Source of the DNA: Neglectibacter sp. X58
GTDB lineage: Bacteria; Bacillota; Clostridia; Oscillospirales; Acutalibacteraceae
NCBI RefSeq assembly: GCF_009936035.1
Contig: NZ_QWEO01000009.1
Coordinates: forward strand, 31,274-95,273
Direction of reading: 5' to 3'
DNA length: 64,000 nt
A program made the position numbers and the translations under genes. How positions within the stretch are numbered: the stretch's first letter is position 1; each line of letters begins with the position of its first letter. Of this stretch, positions 1 to 8,910 are shown one piece after another. Below the pieces are notes generated by a model that saw only the letters and a program-made list of their open reading frames with translations, did not search any database and was not told the origin of the DNA.

Positions 1-29
1 AGATTGTGGAAGACAAGCTGGACCCCTGA
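1..29 (+). CDS. 3' end of an unidentified gene (partial)
   Basis: The first 29 bases read in one frame as IVEDKLDP followed by TGA. The stop lies 35 bases before the GTG of the TPM-domain gene, so the two are probably in one operon. LemA-family genes often precede TPM-domain genes, but eight residues are too few to claim that here. The rest of the gene lies outside the window. Confidence 0.3.
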
Positions 30-64
30 CAGCAGGGAAGGCATAGGAAGGGAGGAATAGCCCT

Positions 65-1063
65 GTGGTAAAGAAAAAGCTTGGCAAATGGGTGCTGGGG
101 GCAGTGGGGATGATCTGCCTGGTTTTCTGGACTGCCATGCCCGCGCTGGCGGCAGTGCCCCAGCGTCCGGCAAACAAATATGTGCTGGACGAGGCCGGGG
201 TGCTCTCCAGCGCGACGGAGCGGGAGATTATCAAGGAAAACGAAGAGCTTTTTGAAGAGTGCGGTGCGGAAATCGTCATTGTGGCGGTGGACTTCCTGGG
301 CGGCAAGGATATAGAAGACTATGCAAACGACCTCTTTAACACTTGGGGCATTGGCTCTTCCCAGCGCAATAACGGCATTCTGCTGGTATTGGCCATAGGC
401 GAGGAAAATTATTACGCCACGACGGGCTATGGCCTGGAGGACTATTTTGACGGGGCCAAGTTCCAGGAGCTTTTTGACGATTACCTGGAGGAGGACTTTG
501 CGGCAGGCCGGTATGACGAGGGCGTGGAAGCGTTCTTCGACGAAGTGCTGGACGAGGTGGAGGACTATTACGAGCGCTACGAGGACGAATACACCCAGCC
601 CGACAGCCCTGATTATGATGAACCCTATTACAGCAGCGTGCGGCCCAGCCGCTGGAAAAGCTTCATGGGGGTTGTCTCCAACGTGGCCCGCATTGTCATT
701 ATTATGGTGGTTGTCATCATCGTGGTCCGTATCTTCAGCGGCAGGGGCCGCGGGGGACGGGGCGGCCCGCCCTATGGAGGAGGCGGAGGTGGCGGCAACT
801 TCTGGACCGGCATGATGCTGGGCAACATGATGGGCCGGAACCGCCGATCCCACTGGGGCGCGCCCCCGCCCCCGCCGCCCCCGGGAGGCTTTGGAGGGCC
901 GGGGCACCGCCCAGCCGGGCACCGTCCCGGCGGCTTCGGCGGCTTTACAGGCGGCGGGCGTTCCGGAGGTTTTGGCGCAGGCCGCTCTGGAGGAGGCTTT
1001 GGCGGCGGAGGCGGATTCTCCGGCGGTGGAGCCAGCCGCGGCGGCGGGGCCGGCAGGCGCTAA
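65..1063 (+). CDS. TPM-domain (YgcG-like) exported membrane protein with Gly/Pro-rich tail
   Basis: 332 aa. Residues 1-30 form a signal peptide ending in an Ala-rich cleavage region (MPALAAVPQ). Residues about 38-165 match the TPM/YgcG domain (VLDEAGVLSS; NNGILLVLAIGEENYY; TGYGLEDYF). A single membrane segment follows at about 206-224 (IVIIMVVVIIVVRIF). The last 100 residues are almost entirely Gly, Arg and Pro, with a run of prolines and GGGGGG tracts, as in many members of this family. The start is GTG, nine bases after GGAGG. TPM proteins are surface or periplasm-facing; in some lineages they have phosphatase activity or assist membrane-protein assembly, and the precise role here is unknown. 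It is probably co-transcribed with the gene ending at base 29. Confidence 0.85.
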   Translation: MVKKKLGKWVLGAVGMICLVFWTAMPALAAVPQRPANKYVLDEAGVLSSATEREIIKENEELFEECGAEIVIVAVDFLGGKDIEDYANDLFNTWGIGSSQRNNGILLVLAIGEENYYATTGYGLEDYFDGAKFQELFDDYLEEDFAAGRYDEGVEAFFDEVLDEVEDYYERYEDEYTQPDSPDYDEPYYSSVRPSRWKSFMGVVSNVARIVIIMVVVIIVVRIFSGRGRGGRGGPPYGGGGGGGNFWTGMMLGNMMGRNRRSHWGAPPPPPPPGGFGGPGHRPAGHRPGGFGGFTGGGRSGGFGAGRSGGGFGGGGGFSGGGASRGGGAGRR

Positions 1064-1144
1064 GAACCGGCGGCAAAGCTGCCTGAAAATCAATGGCACC
1101 CATGCTGGAACCGGCATGGGTGCATTCTATGAGGGAGAACATGT

Positions 1145-1795
1145 ATGAAAAAATATTTCCTGTTCGATTTAGACGGCACCATAACAGACACCGGGGAGGG
1201 CATTATGAAATCCGCCCAGTATGCCCTCACTGCCTTCGGCTTCCCCCAGCAGACAGAGGCCCAACTGCGGCGGTTTGTCGGCCCGCCCCTGCAAGGCTCT
1301 TTTGAAACCTTTTATGGCCTAAGCCCTGTGGACGCCGCCCGGGCCGTAGAAAAATACCGGGAGCGCTACCGGGACAAGGGTGTTTTTGAAAGCCCCCTGT
1401 ATCCGGGCATGGCGGGCTTTTTAGAGCGCCTGCGCGGCAACGCTGTGCTGTGCCTTGCCACCTCCAAGCCTTTGGTGTTTGCCCGGCAGATCTTGTCCCT
1501 GCGGGGGGTGGAGCAATATTTCACCTGCCTTTCCGGGGCAGAGCTGGACGGCGCCCGCACAGACAAGGCGGAGGTAATCGCCTATGCAAGGGAGCTGCTG
1601 GAAAACCCGCCTAAGGAGCAGATGGTGATGGTGGGGGACAGGCGGCAGGACGTTTTGGGAGCCAAGGCCCAGGGGGTGGAGAGCGTCGGCGTGCTCTATG
1701 GCTACAGCGATCCGGGAGAACTGTGGGAGGCCGGGGCCACCCACCTTGTCTCCAGCGTGGAGGAGTTGGAAGCCTTGTGTTTCTCCCTGCTTTAG
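1145..1795 (+). CDS. HAD-superfamily phosphatase (phosphoglycolate phosphatase/PpaX-like)
   Basis: 216 aa. Motif I is FDLDGTITDT at residues 6-15 with both catalytic aspartates, motif II is the TSK around 107, and motifs III/IV are the later Lys and VMVGDRRQDV near 162. The size and the alpha-helical cap between motifs I and II fit subfamily IA hydrolases such as Gph/PpaX/pyrophosphatase. Substrate (phosphoglycolate, PPi or a nucleotide) cannot be told from sequence. The start has GAGGGAGA seven bases upstream. The TAG stop lies at the left end of repeat R1 copy A, so the repeat abuts or supplies the end of the gene. Confidence 0.85.
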   Translation: MKKYFLFDLDGTITDTGEGIMKSAQYALTAFGFPQQTEAQLRRFVGPPLQGSFETFYGLSPVDAARAVEKYRERYRDKGVFESPLYPGMAGFLERLRGNAVLCLATSKPLVFARQILSLRGVEQYFTCLSGAELDGARTDKAEVIAYARELLENPPKEQMVMVGDRRQDVLGAKAQGVESVGVLYGYSDPGELWEAGATHLVSSVEELEALCFSLL

Positions 1796-1955
1796 AAGCT
1801 GTACCAATAGGCTCCTGCACAAATCTTTTCGGGAAATTTAGCGGGCTTCTGTGTTAGAAATCCTCGAAGACCGACAGGTCTTCTTGCGGTTTCCGCCTTA
1901 AACCCCACAAAATTTCCTCGAAAATCTTCGCACCAATCCTATCGGTACAGCTTCT
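1794..1955 (+). repeat. R1 element, copy A (162 bp, MITE-like)
   Basis: Imperfect palindrome with terminal inverted repeats: left end AGAAGCTGTACCAATAGG, right end the complement of AGAAGCTGTACCGATAGG (one mismatch in 18). The core contains TCTGTGTT, AATCCTCGAA and TTGCGGTTTCCGC. An internal hairpin GAAGACC-GACA-GGTCTTC sits where copies C and D have GAAATAC...GTxTTTC. Copy B at 11531-11692 is the same length and nearly identical, in the opposite orientation. The left end overlaps the stop codon of the HAD phosphatase gene. Confidence 0.8.
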
Positions 1956-1999
1956 TAGAGCAGAAAGTTTCTCCAGGCGCCCTTTTTGTACAAAAGCAC

Positions 2000-2028
2000 T
2001 TGCCTGGACAGGATTTCCAAGGTATAAT
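2000..2028 (+). promoter_or_regulatory. Sigma-A-type promoter of the alcohol dehydrogenase gene
   Basis: TTGCCT (2000-2005), 17-base spacer, TATAAT (2023-2028). It lies 58 bases before the ATG of the dehydrogenase and just downstream of repeat R1 copy A. Confidence 0.6.
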
Positions 2029-2085
2029 AAGGATATATCGGTGCGGGGCGGATGCCCCTATACTAACAGACAAGGAGAGACTGTT

Positions 2086-3114
2086 ATGCTGCAGCAGGTT
2101 ATGACCGCCCCCGGAAAAATCGAGTTCCGCGAAATCCCCACGCCAGAACCCCAGCCCGGGGAGGCCCTCATAAAAATCATGAAAATCGGCGTGTGCGGCT
2201 CCGACATCCACGTATACCACGGGGAGCACCCCTTCACAAGCTATCCCGTCACCCAGGGCCACGAGGTTTCCGGCCTGGTGGAAAAGCTGGGGGAGGGGGT
2301 GACAACCCTCACCGTAGGCCAGAAGGTCACCATCCAGCCCCAGGTGGTGTGCGGGGAATGCTATCCCTGCCGCCATGGGAAATATAACCTCTGCGAAAGC
2401 CTGAAGGTAATGGGCTTCCAGACCACAGGCGTGGCCTCTGAATATTTCGCTGTAGACGCGAAAAAGGTCACCCCCCTGCCGGAGGACATGAGCCTGGACG
2501 AGGGCGCCATGATAGAGCCTTTGGCTGTGGCAGTCCACGCGGTGCGCCGGGCCGGGGACGTAACCGGGCAGGACATCTGCGTGCTGGGCGCCGGGCCTAT
2601 CGGCATCCTGGTGGCCCAGGCCGCCAAGGGCATGGGCGCTAGGCGGGTGATGGTAACAGATGTAAGCAGCCTGCGCCTTGATAAGGCCAAAGAGTGCGGG
2701 GCCGACTTCTGCATCAACACAAAGGAGAAGGATTTCGGGGAAGCCCTTACAGAGTGCTTTGGCCCGGACAAGGCCGACGTGATTTACGACTGTGCCGGCA
2801 ACAACATCACTATGGGACAGGCCATTGCCCACGCCCGCAAGGGCAGCACCATCATCCTGGTGGCGGTGTTTGCAGGGCAGGCCTCTGTGGACTTGGCAGT
2901 GCTCAACGATCACGAGCTGGATTTAAACACCTCCATGATGTACCGCACAGAGGATTACGCCGCGGCCATTGAGCTGGTAAACCAGGGCAAGGTGTCCCTT
3001 GCGCCCTTAATCTCCAAGCATTTTGCCTTCAAGGATTACCTGGAGGCCTATAAGTTCATCGACGAGAACCGGGAATCTACCATGAAAGTCATTATCAACG
3101 TCCAGGCAACGTAA
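2086..3114 (+). CDS. Zinc-dependent medium-chain alcohol/polyol dehydrogenase
   Basis: 342 aa MDR-family NAD(P)-dependent dehydrogenase. Visible features are the catalytic zinc site (GVCGSDIHVYHG, then GHEVSG near residue 60), the structural-zinc cysteines (VCGECYPCRHGKYNLC), and the Rossmann motif VLGAGPIGILVAQ near 170. The family includes sorbitol, threonine and butanediol dehydrogenases; the substrate is undetermined. The ATG at 2086 has AAGGAGA seven bases upstream, so the longer reading back to 2041 is not needed. It is probably monocistronic: it has its own promoter and is followed by repeats R2 and R3. Confidence 0.9.
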   Translation: MLQQVMTAPGKIEFREIPTPEPQPGEALIKIMKIGVCGSDIHVYHGEHPFTSYPVTQGHEVSGLVEKLGEGVTTLTVGQKVTIQPQVVCGECYPCRHGKYNLCESLKVMGFQTTGVASEYFAVDAKKVTPLPEDMSLDEGAMIEPLAVAVHAVRRAGDVTGQDICVLGAGPIGILVAQAAKGMGARRVMVTDVSSLRLDKAKECGADFCINTKEKDFGEALTECFGPDKADVIYDCAGNNITMGQAIAHARKGSTIILVAVFAGQASVDLAVLNDHELDLNTSMMYRTEDYAAAIELVNQGKVSLAPLISKHFAFKDYLEAYKFIDENRESTMKVIINVQAT

Positions 3115-3126
3115 CGTTGCATCTAA

Positions 3127-3215
3127 GACGCGAGAAACGTGAGTGGGAACTTTCCGCTGCGGAATGATATTCCGCGCTTACGTGAGCCATCGCGTGTCCG
3201 GGGTACTCCCGATGG
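3127..3215 (+). repeat. R2 element, copy after the dehydrogenase gene
   Basis: Begins GACGCGAGAAAC 12 bases after the stop codon, then GAACTTTCCGC, a perfect hairpin GCGGAAT-GAT-ATTCCGC (3159-3175), GCTTACG, and ends near GGGTACTCCCGATGG. The same order of blocks occurs twice at 55184-55440 and once, inverted, near 50290-50377, each with a different but still perfect hairpin. Confidence 0.7.
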
Positions 3216-3236
3216 TGTAAATTGGTTTTTGGGTCA

Positions 3237-3312
3237 TAACATTCCCAAAGGGAATGTTTGCCCTTCTTTGCAAAAAGGTTTGTGGGGTGTGGGGCGAAGC
3301 CCTACGGCCTTG
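3237..3312 (-). repeat. R3 double-hairpin element (minus orientation)
   Basis: Read on the minus strand: GTAGGGCTTCGCCCCAC (first hairpin), then ACCCCACAAACCTTTTTGC and AAAGAAGGGCAAAC (decayed second hairpin). The block order matches the plus-strand copies at 47948-48030 and 61864-61920. It sits in the 5' leader of the YfhO-type gene. Confidence 0.5.
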
Positions 3313-3330
3313 ACCTTAGGAGGTAGTGTT

Positions 3331-6015
3331 TTGTTAAAGCGGCGGCAGGGAGAGAAAAACTACTATATACGGGCGTTTGTGCTGGGGCTGGGACTGTCGT
3401 TTCTGGTGTTCATCCCCTTCATGGCCATAGACGGCGGGCGCTTCCTGTTTTACGGGGACTTCAACGTACAGCAGGTGCCTTTTTACCGTCTGGCCCACGA
3501 CGCCATCCGATCCGGGCAGCTTGGCTGGAGCCAGCACACAGACCTGGGCGCAAACTTCATCGGATCCTATTCCTTCTACCTTTTAGGCAGCCCCTTCTTC
3601 TGGCTTACCATCCCCTTCCCCTCGGAGTGGATGCAGTACATGATGGGGCCGCTGCTCATCCTGAAGTTTGCCTGCGCCAGCCTCACCGGGTACATTTACC
3701 TGCACCGCTATACCAAAACCCCGGACACAGCCCTCATCGGTTCCATCCTCTATGCCTTTTCCGGGTTTTCCATCTATAATATTTTCTTTAACCATTTCCA
3801 CGAGGCCATTGTGTTCTTCCCCCTGCTGCTGGCAGCCCTGGACGAATACATGGCAACCCGCCGCCGGGGGCTTTTTGCCCTGGCGGTTGCGGCCTGCTGC
3901 TTTGTGAATTATTACTTTTTTGTGGGCCAGGTCACCTTCACCCTCATTTATTTCTTCCTGCGTATGCTGTGGGGGGACTGGCGGCTCTCCTTCCGGGACT
4001 TCCTCTTCCTGGCTTTGGAAGCTGTGCTGGGAGTGGGCATTTCCTGCGCTTTGCTTGTCCCCTCCATCCTGGCTGTGCTGCAAAACAGCCGCACAGGAAA
4101 CATCATCAACGGCTGGAACGCGGTGCTCTATAACAAAAACCAGCGGTATCTCCACATTCTGGAGTGCTTCTTCTTCCCGCCGGATCTCCCCGCCCGGCCC
4201 AACTTCACCCCGGAGTCCGAGTCCCGCTGGGCCTCCCTGGGGGCCTGGCTGCCCCTCTTCAGCATGTCGGGGGTTATCGGCTGGCTCCAGCTAAGGCGGA
4301 AGCACTGGCTGAAAAAGCTTTTATGGACGCTTTTCTTCATGGCATTGGTGCCAGGGCTGAATTCTGCCTTCCAGATGATGAACAGCGCCTACTATGCCCG
4401 GTGGTTCTACATGCTCACCTTGATGATGGCCCTTGCCACTGTCATGTCCCTGGAGGAGGAGCGGGTGGACTGGAAGCGTTCCCTTGTCTGGACCCTCTCC
4501 ATCACCCTGGGCATTACGGCTGTGGTGGGCTTCACGCCGGTTTCCGAAACTGTGGACGGGGAGCAGAGCGTCTCCTTTGGGCTTATGCAGTATCCCACCC
4601 GCTTCTGGAGCTATGCCGCCATTTCCCTCATCTCCCTGGCCGCCCTGTTCTATGTGTTCACCTTCCGGCGGGACAGCCGCCGATCCTTCCAGCGGGGGAC
4701 TATATGGGCCGCGTCCATTGTCTCGGTGCTGTATTCCATTTTCTTTATTGCCCTGGGCAAAACCCAGTCGGACTACACCTGGGATCACCTCATCCCTTAT
4801 TCCTTAAACGGCGGCGCCTCCATCGACCTGCCGGATCTGCAGCAGTGCCGCTCAGACTTTTATGAGTCTGTGGACAACGCGGGCATGTTCTGGAAAGTCC
4901 CCACCATCCAGGCTTTCCACAGCGTGGTGCCCGGATCTGTCATGGAGTTTTACAGCTCTGTGGGGGTGCAGCGGGATGTGGCCTCCCGCCCGGAAACCAG
5001 CCACTACGGGGTGCGGGCGCTGACCTCTGTCCACTGGCTTTTCGACGACGACCACGACAGCGACTACTTTGCCGGGGAGGATTCCTCCGAACCCCTTATG
5101 CCCGGCTGGGCCTATTATGGCAACGCCAACGGCTTCGATATCTGGGAAAACCAGTATTACATCCCCATGGGCTTTTCCTATGACTACTATATCACCCGCA
5201 GCGAGTATGAAAAGCTCAGCAAGGGCACAGACTCCACAGCAGGGGACAGGGAGCTTGCCATGCTGCGGGCAGTGGTGCTGGAGGACAAGGACGTGCAGGA
5301 CTTTGAGGGGCTTCTCACCCACCTGCCCCCGGAAAACCGGGCCTTCAACCAAAGCCTCTATCCCCAGGACTGCCTGGACAGGGCGGCCTCTGCCTGCCAG
5401 TCCTTCCAGTATACCCGCACAGGCTTTTCCGCCACCCTGGATACGGACACCGAGGAGCTGGTGTTTTTCAGCGTGCCCTATGAACCGGGATGGTCTGCCC
5501 GGGTAAACGGCGAGCCGGCAAAAATCACCAGGGTGAACGTGGGCTTTATGGCAGTGGTGGTGCCGGTGGGGGAACAGGTGCAGATCGAGTTTACCTACCG
5601 CACCCCCGGCCTGACAGCCGGCATACTGGGATCCCTGCTTTCCCTGGGCCTTCTGGCAGCTTACCTGGTTTTGGCCCGCCGCCTGAAGGAGAAGCCCCAG
5701 TCTCCGGCCCCCCGCTTTATGCGCCTGGAGCCTTTCTCCGAATATGAAAAGCGGCACAGGGCCACCTTCCTGCGGCCCGGAGCTATGATTCCCCATTTCC
5801 CCCGGCAGGCGGCCCTGCCCCCGGAGGATCCGCAGCAGGAAGTCCAGCTTCCGGGCGCAGGGGAAAAAGACCCCGCCCCTGTGGAATATGCAGAGCGGGT
5901 AGACCTTGACACGCCGGAGGAAGCGCCTGAGGGGGAAATCCCCGGGGAGGAAGTCCCAGGGGTGGAAACCTCCGGGGAGGAAGCCCCGGAACAACAGGAG
6001 GAACCGAAGCTATGA
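3331..6015 (+). CDS. YfhO-family multi-spanning membrane protein
   Basis: 894 aa from a TTG at 3331, which has AGGAGG seven bases upstream; the upstream in-frame stretch lies in repeat DNA and is unlikely to be translated. About a dozen hydrophobic segments occur in residues 10-480, followed by a large extracytoplasmic part and one more membrane segment near 800 (LTAGILGSLLSLGLLAAYLVLA). This is the layout of YfhO proteins, which in Firmicutes act with undecaprenyl-phosphate glycosyltransferases to glycosylate surface polymers such as lipoteichoic acid. The C-terminal 90 residues are acidic and proline-rich with repeated GEE(V/A)P units. The ATG of the next gene overlaps its TGA stop (ATGA), so the two are translationally coupled. 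Confidence 0.8.
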   Translation: MLKRRQGEKNYYIRAFVLGLGLSFLVFIPFMAIDGGRFLFYGDFNVQQVPFYRLAHDAIRSGQLGWSQHTDLGANFIGSYSFYLLGSPFFWLTIPFPSEWMQYMMGPLLILKFACASLTGYIYLHRYTKTPDTALIGSILYAFSGFSIYNIFFNHFHEAIVFFPLLLAALDEYMATRRRGLFALAVAACCFVNYYFFVGQVTFTLIYFFLRMLWGDWRLSFRDFLFLALEAVLGVGISCALLVPSILAVLQNSRTGNIINGWNAVLYNKNQRYLHILECFFFPPDLPARPNFTPESESRWASLGAWLPLFSMSGVIGWLQLRRKHWLKKLLWTLFFMALVPGLNSAFQMMNSAYYARWFYMLTLMMALATVMSLEEERVDWKRSLVWTLSITLGITAVVGFTPVSETVDGEQSVSFGLMQYPTRFWSYAAISLISLAALFYVFTFRRDSRRSFQRGTIWAASIVSVLYSIFFIALGKTQSDYTWDHLIPYSLNGGASIDLPDLQQCRSDFYESVDNAGMFWKVPTIQAFHSVVPGSVMEFYSSVGVQRDVASRPETSHYGVRALTSVHWLFDDDHDSDYFAGEDSSEPLMPGWAYYGNANGFDIWENQYYIPMGFSYDYYITRSEYEKLSKGTDSTAGDRELAMLRAVVLEDKDVQDFEGLLTHLPPENRAFNQSLYPQDCLDRAASACQSFQYTRTGFSATLDTDTEELVFFSVPYEPGWSARVNGEPAKITRVNVGFMAVVVPVGEQVQIEFTYRTPGLTAGILGSLLSLGLLAAYLVLARRLKEKPQSPAPRFMRLEPFSEYEKRHRATFLRPGAMIPHFPRQAALPPEDPQQEVQLPGAGEKDPAPVEYAERVDLDTPEEAPEGEIPGEEVPGVETSGEEAPEQQEEPKL

Positions 6016-6971
6016 ACCCAACTGTATATTTCGTCATCCCCTGCTATAACGAGCAGGAAGTGCTGGAAGAAACGGTCAAGCGCCTGACCGCCAAAATGGA
6101 TTCTATGCGGGAGCGGGGCCTTGCAGGCGACAAGAGCCGCATCCTGCTGGTAAACGACGGCAGCAAGGACAAAACCTGGGAGATTATCACCCGGCTCCAC
6201 GAGGAAAACGGCTATGTGGAGGGGGTAAAGCTTGCCCACAACCGGGGCCACCAGAACGCCTTGTTCTGCGGGCTGATGACGGCCATGCCCCTGTGCGACT
6301 GCGCCATCAGCCTGGACGCGGATTTGCAAGATGATGTGGACGCCCTGGACAAGTTTGTGGAAAAATTCCTGGAGGGCTGCGACGTGGTGTACGGGGTGCG
6401 CAACAAGCGGGACACAGACACCTGGTTCAAGCGCACCACAGCCGAGGGGTATTATAAGATTCTCCACCTGCTGGGAGTAGACGTGGTGTTTAACCATGCG
6501 GATTACCGCCTGATGAGCCGCCGGGCCTTGGAGGCCCTGTCGGAGTATAAGGAAGTAAACCTGTTCCTGCGGGGCATGGTGCCCCTTATCGGCTATAAGA
6601 GCGACTATGTGTATTACGACCGCCACGAGCGCTTTGCCGGGGAATCCAAATACCCCCTGAAAAAGATGATAGCCCTGGCCTTGGACGGCATCACCAGTTT
6701 CAGCGTGAAGCCCTTAAAGCTTATCTCAAACTTCGGCGTCATTGTGTCCATCCTCAGCGTGTTCGGCCTGCTGTATGCCCTCATCTCCTATTTTGCCGGC
6801 TGGGCCGTTTCCGGCTGGACTGCCATTGTCTGTTCCATCTGGCTTTTAGGGGGCCTGCAAATGCTGTGCCTGGGGGTAGTGGGCGGCTATGTGGGGAAAA
6901 TCTACAGCGAGGTGAAAGCCCGGCCCCGTTACCGGGTGGAGGAATTTTTACAGCAGCCGCCGGAGGAATAA
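6012..6971 (+). CDS. GtrB/DPM1-like polyprenyl-phosphate glycosyltransferase, family 2
   Basis: 319 aa. The GT-A domain at residues 5-230 has IPCYNEQEVLEET, LLVNDGSKDKTW and the catalytic LDADLQDD near 98. Two membrane helices close the protein at about 238-262 and 268-295 (FGVIVSILSVFGLLYALI; WLLGGLQMLCLGVVGGYVG). GtrB-type enzymes load a sugar onto undecaprenyl phosphate at the inner membrane face; a GtrA-like protein flips it and a GT-C/YfhO protein transfers it outside. The coupling to the upstream yfhO-like gene supports that pairing. The possible flippase gtrA lies about 21 kb away at 27882. Confidence 0.88.
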   Translation: MNPTVYFVIPCYNEQEVLEETVKRLTAKMDSMRERGLAGDKSRILLVNDGSKDKTWEIITRLHEENGYVEGVKLAHNRGHQNALFCGLMTAMPLCDCAISLDADLQDDVDALDKFVEKFLEGCDVVYGVRNKRDTDTWFKRTTAEGYYKILHLLGVDVVFNHADYRLMSRRALEALSEYKEVNLFLRGMVPLIGYKSDYVYYDRHERFAGESKYPLKKMIALALDGITSFSVKPLKLISNFGVIVSILSVFGLLYALISYFAGWAVSGWTAIVCSIWLLGGLQMLCLGVVGGYVGKIYSEVKARPRYRVEEFLQQPPEE

Positions 6972-7121
6972 ACCTCCCTTTATGGAAATTACAATTTTGT
7001 AACTAGATGACAAATCGTTTACAAAACAACAGGTTTTTCCCAAGTTTTATCTGATTTTTATCATTATTCACACTCTGTTCACATTTTTTCTGTGGGAAAA
7101 TCGTCAGAGGGAAGGAGCGGC

Positions 7122-8147
7122 ATGGGAAAAAAGAAATACGCCCTGATTGCTGGGGGCTTGGTGTGTCTGGCGCTTTTTGGGGCGCTTTACTACCTGCAAG
7201 GGGAAAGGGACAAGCCCTATACCTTGTCCACCTTTGCCATGGGTTCCTATATCCAACAGACCGTATACGGCAAAGGGGGAGAAGAAGCCGCCGCCCAGGC
7301 CGCCCAGGAGATTGGGGCGCTGGAAAACCGCATCTCCTGGCGCAGGGAGCACAGCGACATCGCCCTCTTAAACGCTTCCGCCGGAAGCGGCCCTGTGCCC
7401 TTGGATCCCGCCACAGAAAGCCTTTTGGAAATGGCCCTGGAGGTGGGGGAAAAGAGCGGCGGCGCCTTTGACGTGACCATCGCCCCGGTAAGCCGCCTGT
7501 GGGATTTTGACGAAAATCCACGTCTGCCTGAAACAGGGGAGTTGGCAGCGGCCCGGGCATTGGTGGACTACAGGCAGCTTTCCCTCAGCCCCCAGGGGGC
7601 CTCTCTCCCTGAGGGCATGGCGGTTGACCTGGGGGCGGCAGGAAAGGGCGCGGCCTGCGACAAGGCCCTGGCTGTGTACCGGGAGGCAGGGCTTGCAGGA
7701 GGCGTGGCCGCCGCCGGAGGCAGCGTGGGGCTTTACGGGAAAAAGCCTGACGGCTCCCTGTGGCAGGTGAGCGTGCGGGATCCCTGGGGCGCCGGCTCGG
7801 TAGGGGTGCTGGAGCTGGAGGAGGGCTTCGTGTCCACCTCGGGCAGCTATGAAAAAACCTTCCAGCAGGACGGCGTCACCTACCACCATCTGATAGACCC
7901 CAAAACCGGATATCCGGCGGAAAGCGGGCTGGTTTCCGTAACTGTGTGCAGCGGTTCCGGTGCTTTAAGCGACTGCCTTTCCACCGCCTGCTTTGTTTTG
8001 GGGGAAGAAAAGAGCCAGCCCCTTTTGGAAAGCTTTTCGGCCCAGGCCCTTTTCATCCATGAGGATGGCAGCATAGCCTGTACCCCTGGCCTGGAGGAAG
8101 CTTTTACACCCCACAGCCCCGGGGATTTGGCGGCAGACAAGCCCTGA
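7122..8147 (+). CDS. apbE: ApbE-family FAD:protein FMN transferase
   Basis: 341 aa. An N-terminal membrane anchor spans residues 6-24 (YALIAGGLVCLALFGALYY) with no clear lipobox, so the enzyme is anchored and faces outside. The catalytic region includes AVDLGAAGKGAACDKA, GGSVGLYGKKPDGS and HHLIDPKTGYP. ApbE attaches FMN to threonine in targets such as RnfG/NqrC or FMN-binding-domain proteins; no such target is next to it. The ATG at 7122 follows AAGGAG. The upstream 120 bases are AT-rich and the gene is followed at 25 bases by rsmE, so the two may form an operon. Confidence 0.88.
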   Translation: MGKKKYALIAGGLVCLALFGALYYLQGERDKPYTLSTFAMGSYIQQTVYGKGGEEAAAQAAQEIGALENRISWRREHSDIALLNASAGSGPVPLDPATESLLEMALEVGEKSGGAFDVTIAPVSRLWDFDENPRLPETGELAAARALVDYRQLSLSPQGASLPEGMAVDLGAAGKGAACDKALAVYREAGLAGGVAAAGGSVGLYGKKPDGSLWQVSVRDPWGAGSVGVLELEEGFVSTSGSYEKTFQQDGVTYHHLIDPKTGYPAESGLVSVTVCSGSGALSDCLSTACFVLGEEKSQPLLESFSAQALFIHEDGSIACTPGLEEAFTPHSPGDLAADKP

Positions 8148-8172
8148 AAGCTTGCGGGAAAAGGAGGCAGGC

Positions 8173-8901
8173 ATGGCAAGGTTTTTTATCACAGATACCC
8201 CTTCCAGCCCATACTTTTTAGGCGGCGGGGAGGGCCTTCACGGGGCGAAGGCTTTGCGCCTGCGGCCTGGGGAGGAAGTTACCCTGTGCGACGGGGCAGG
8301 GACGGATTATCCCGGCGTGGTGGAGCGGGTGGAAAAAGACGGCCTGTGGCTGCAGGTGGGCGAAGGCGCGGCAAACCGGGCAGAGCCTTCTGTGCAGATA
8401 ACGGTGTGCCAGTGCCTTCCCAAAGGGGACAAGCTGGACACGGTGGTGCAAAAGGCAGTGGAACTGGGGGCCTGTGGCCTTTGGCAGGTGGAAAGCGCCC
8501 GGTGCGTGGTCAGGCTGGACAGGAAGCAGGCGGAAAAAAAGACCGCCCGGCTTCGGCGCATTGCCCTGGAGGCCGCCAAGCAGAGCGGCAGGGGCATAGT
8601 GCCCCGGGTGCGGGAGCCGGTACCCTTTGGGCAGGCCCTCCGGGAGGCGGCAGAAAAGGGGGACGTGCTCTTTTTTTATGAAAAGGGCAAACACAGCCTC
8701 AAAGAGGCCCTGGAGACGGCAGGGGACAGGCTGTTCCTCTTTATCGGGCCAGAGGGGGGCTTTACCCCGGAGGAGGCGGCGCTGGCGGAAAGCATGGGCG
8801 CAAAGCCCTTGACATTGGGCAGGCGGATTCTCCGCACAGAAACCGCCCCGCTGGCAGCTTTGGCGGCGATTTTGTACCAGCGGGGCGAAATGGAAGGGTA
8901 G
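8173..8901 (+). CDS. rsmE: 16S rRNA (uracil1498-N3)-methyltransferase RsmE
   Basis: 242 aa. The N-terminal PUA-like barrel (residues 1-70) is followed by a SPOUT trefoil-knot methyltransferase domain with FIGPEGGFTPEEA near 195 and LGRRILRTETAPLAAL near 216. RsmE methylates N3 of U1498 in 16S rRNA of the assembled 30S subunit. The ATG at 8173 has AAGGAGG five bases upstream. The stop is nine bases before the next start, indicating an operon with the SDR gene. Confidence 0.92.
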   Translation: MARFFITDTPSSPYFLGGGEGLHGAKALRLRPGEEVTLCDGAGTDYPGVVERVEKDGLWLQVGEGAANRAEPSVQITVCQCLPKGDKLDTVVQKAVELGACGLWQVESARCVVRLDRKQAEKKTARLRRIALEAAKQSGRGIVPRVREPVPFGQALREAAEKGDVLFFYEKGKHSLKEALETAGDRLFLFIGPEGGFTPEEAALAESMGAKPLTLGRRILRTETAPLAALAAILYQRGEMEG

Positions 8902-8910
8902 GGCAGCCAT

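Noticed and set aside
1939..2913. Open minus-strand frame of 324 aa across the dehydrogenase gene
   Set aside because: Antisense to the zinc dehydrogenase and its promoter; no domain.
3139..3330. Upstream start for the YfhO-like protein
   Set aside because: The stretch consists of repeats R2 and R3, and TTG 3331 has AGGAGG at the right distance.
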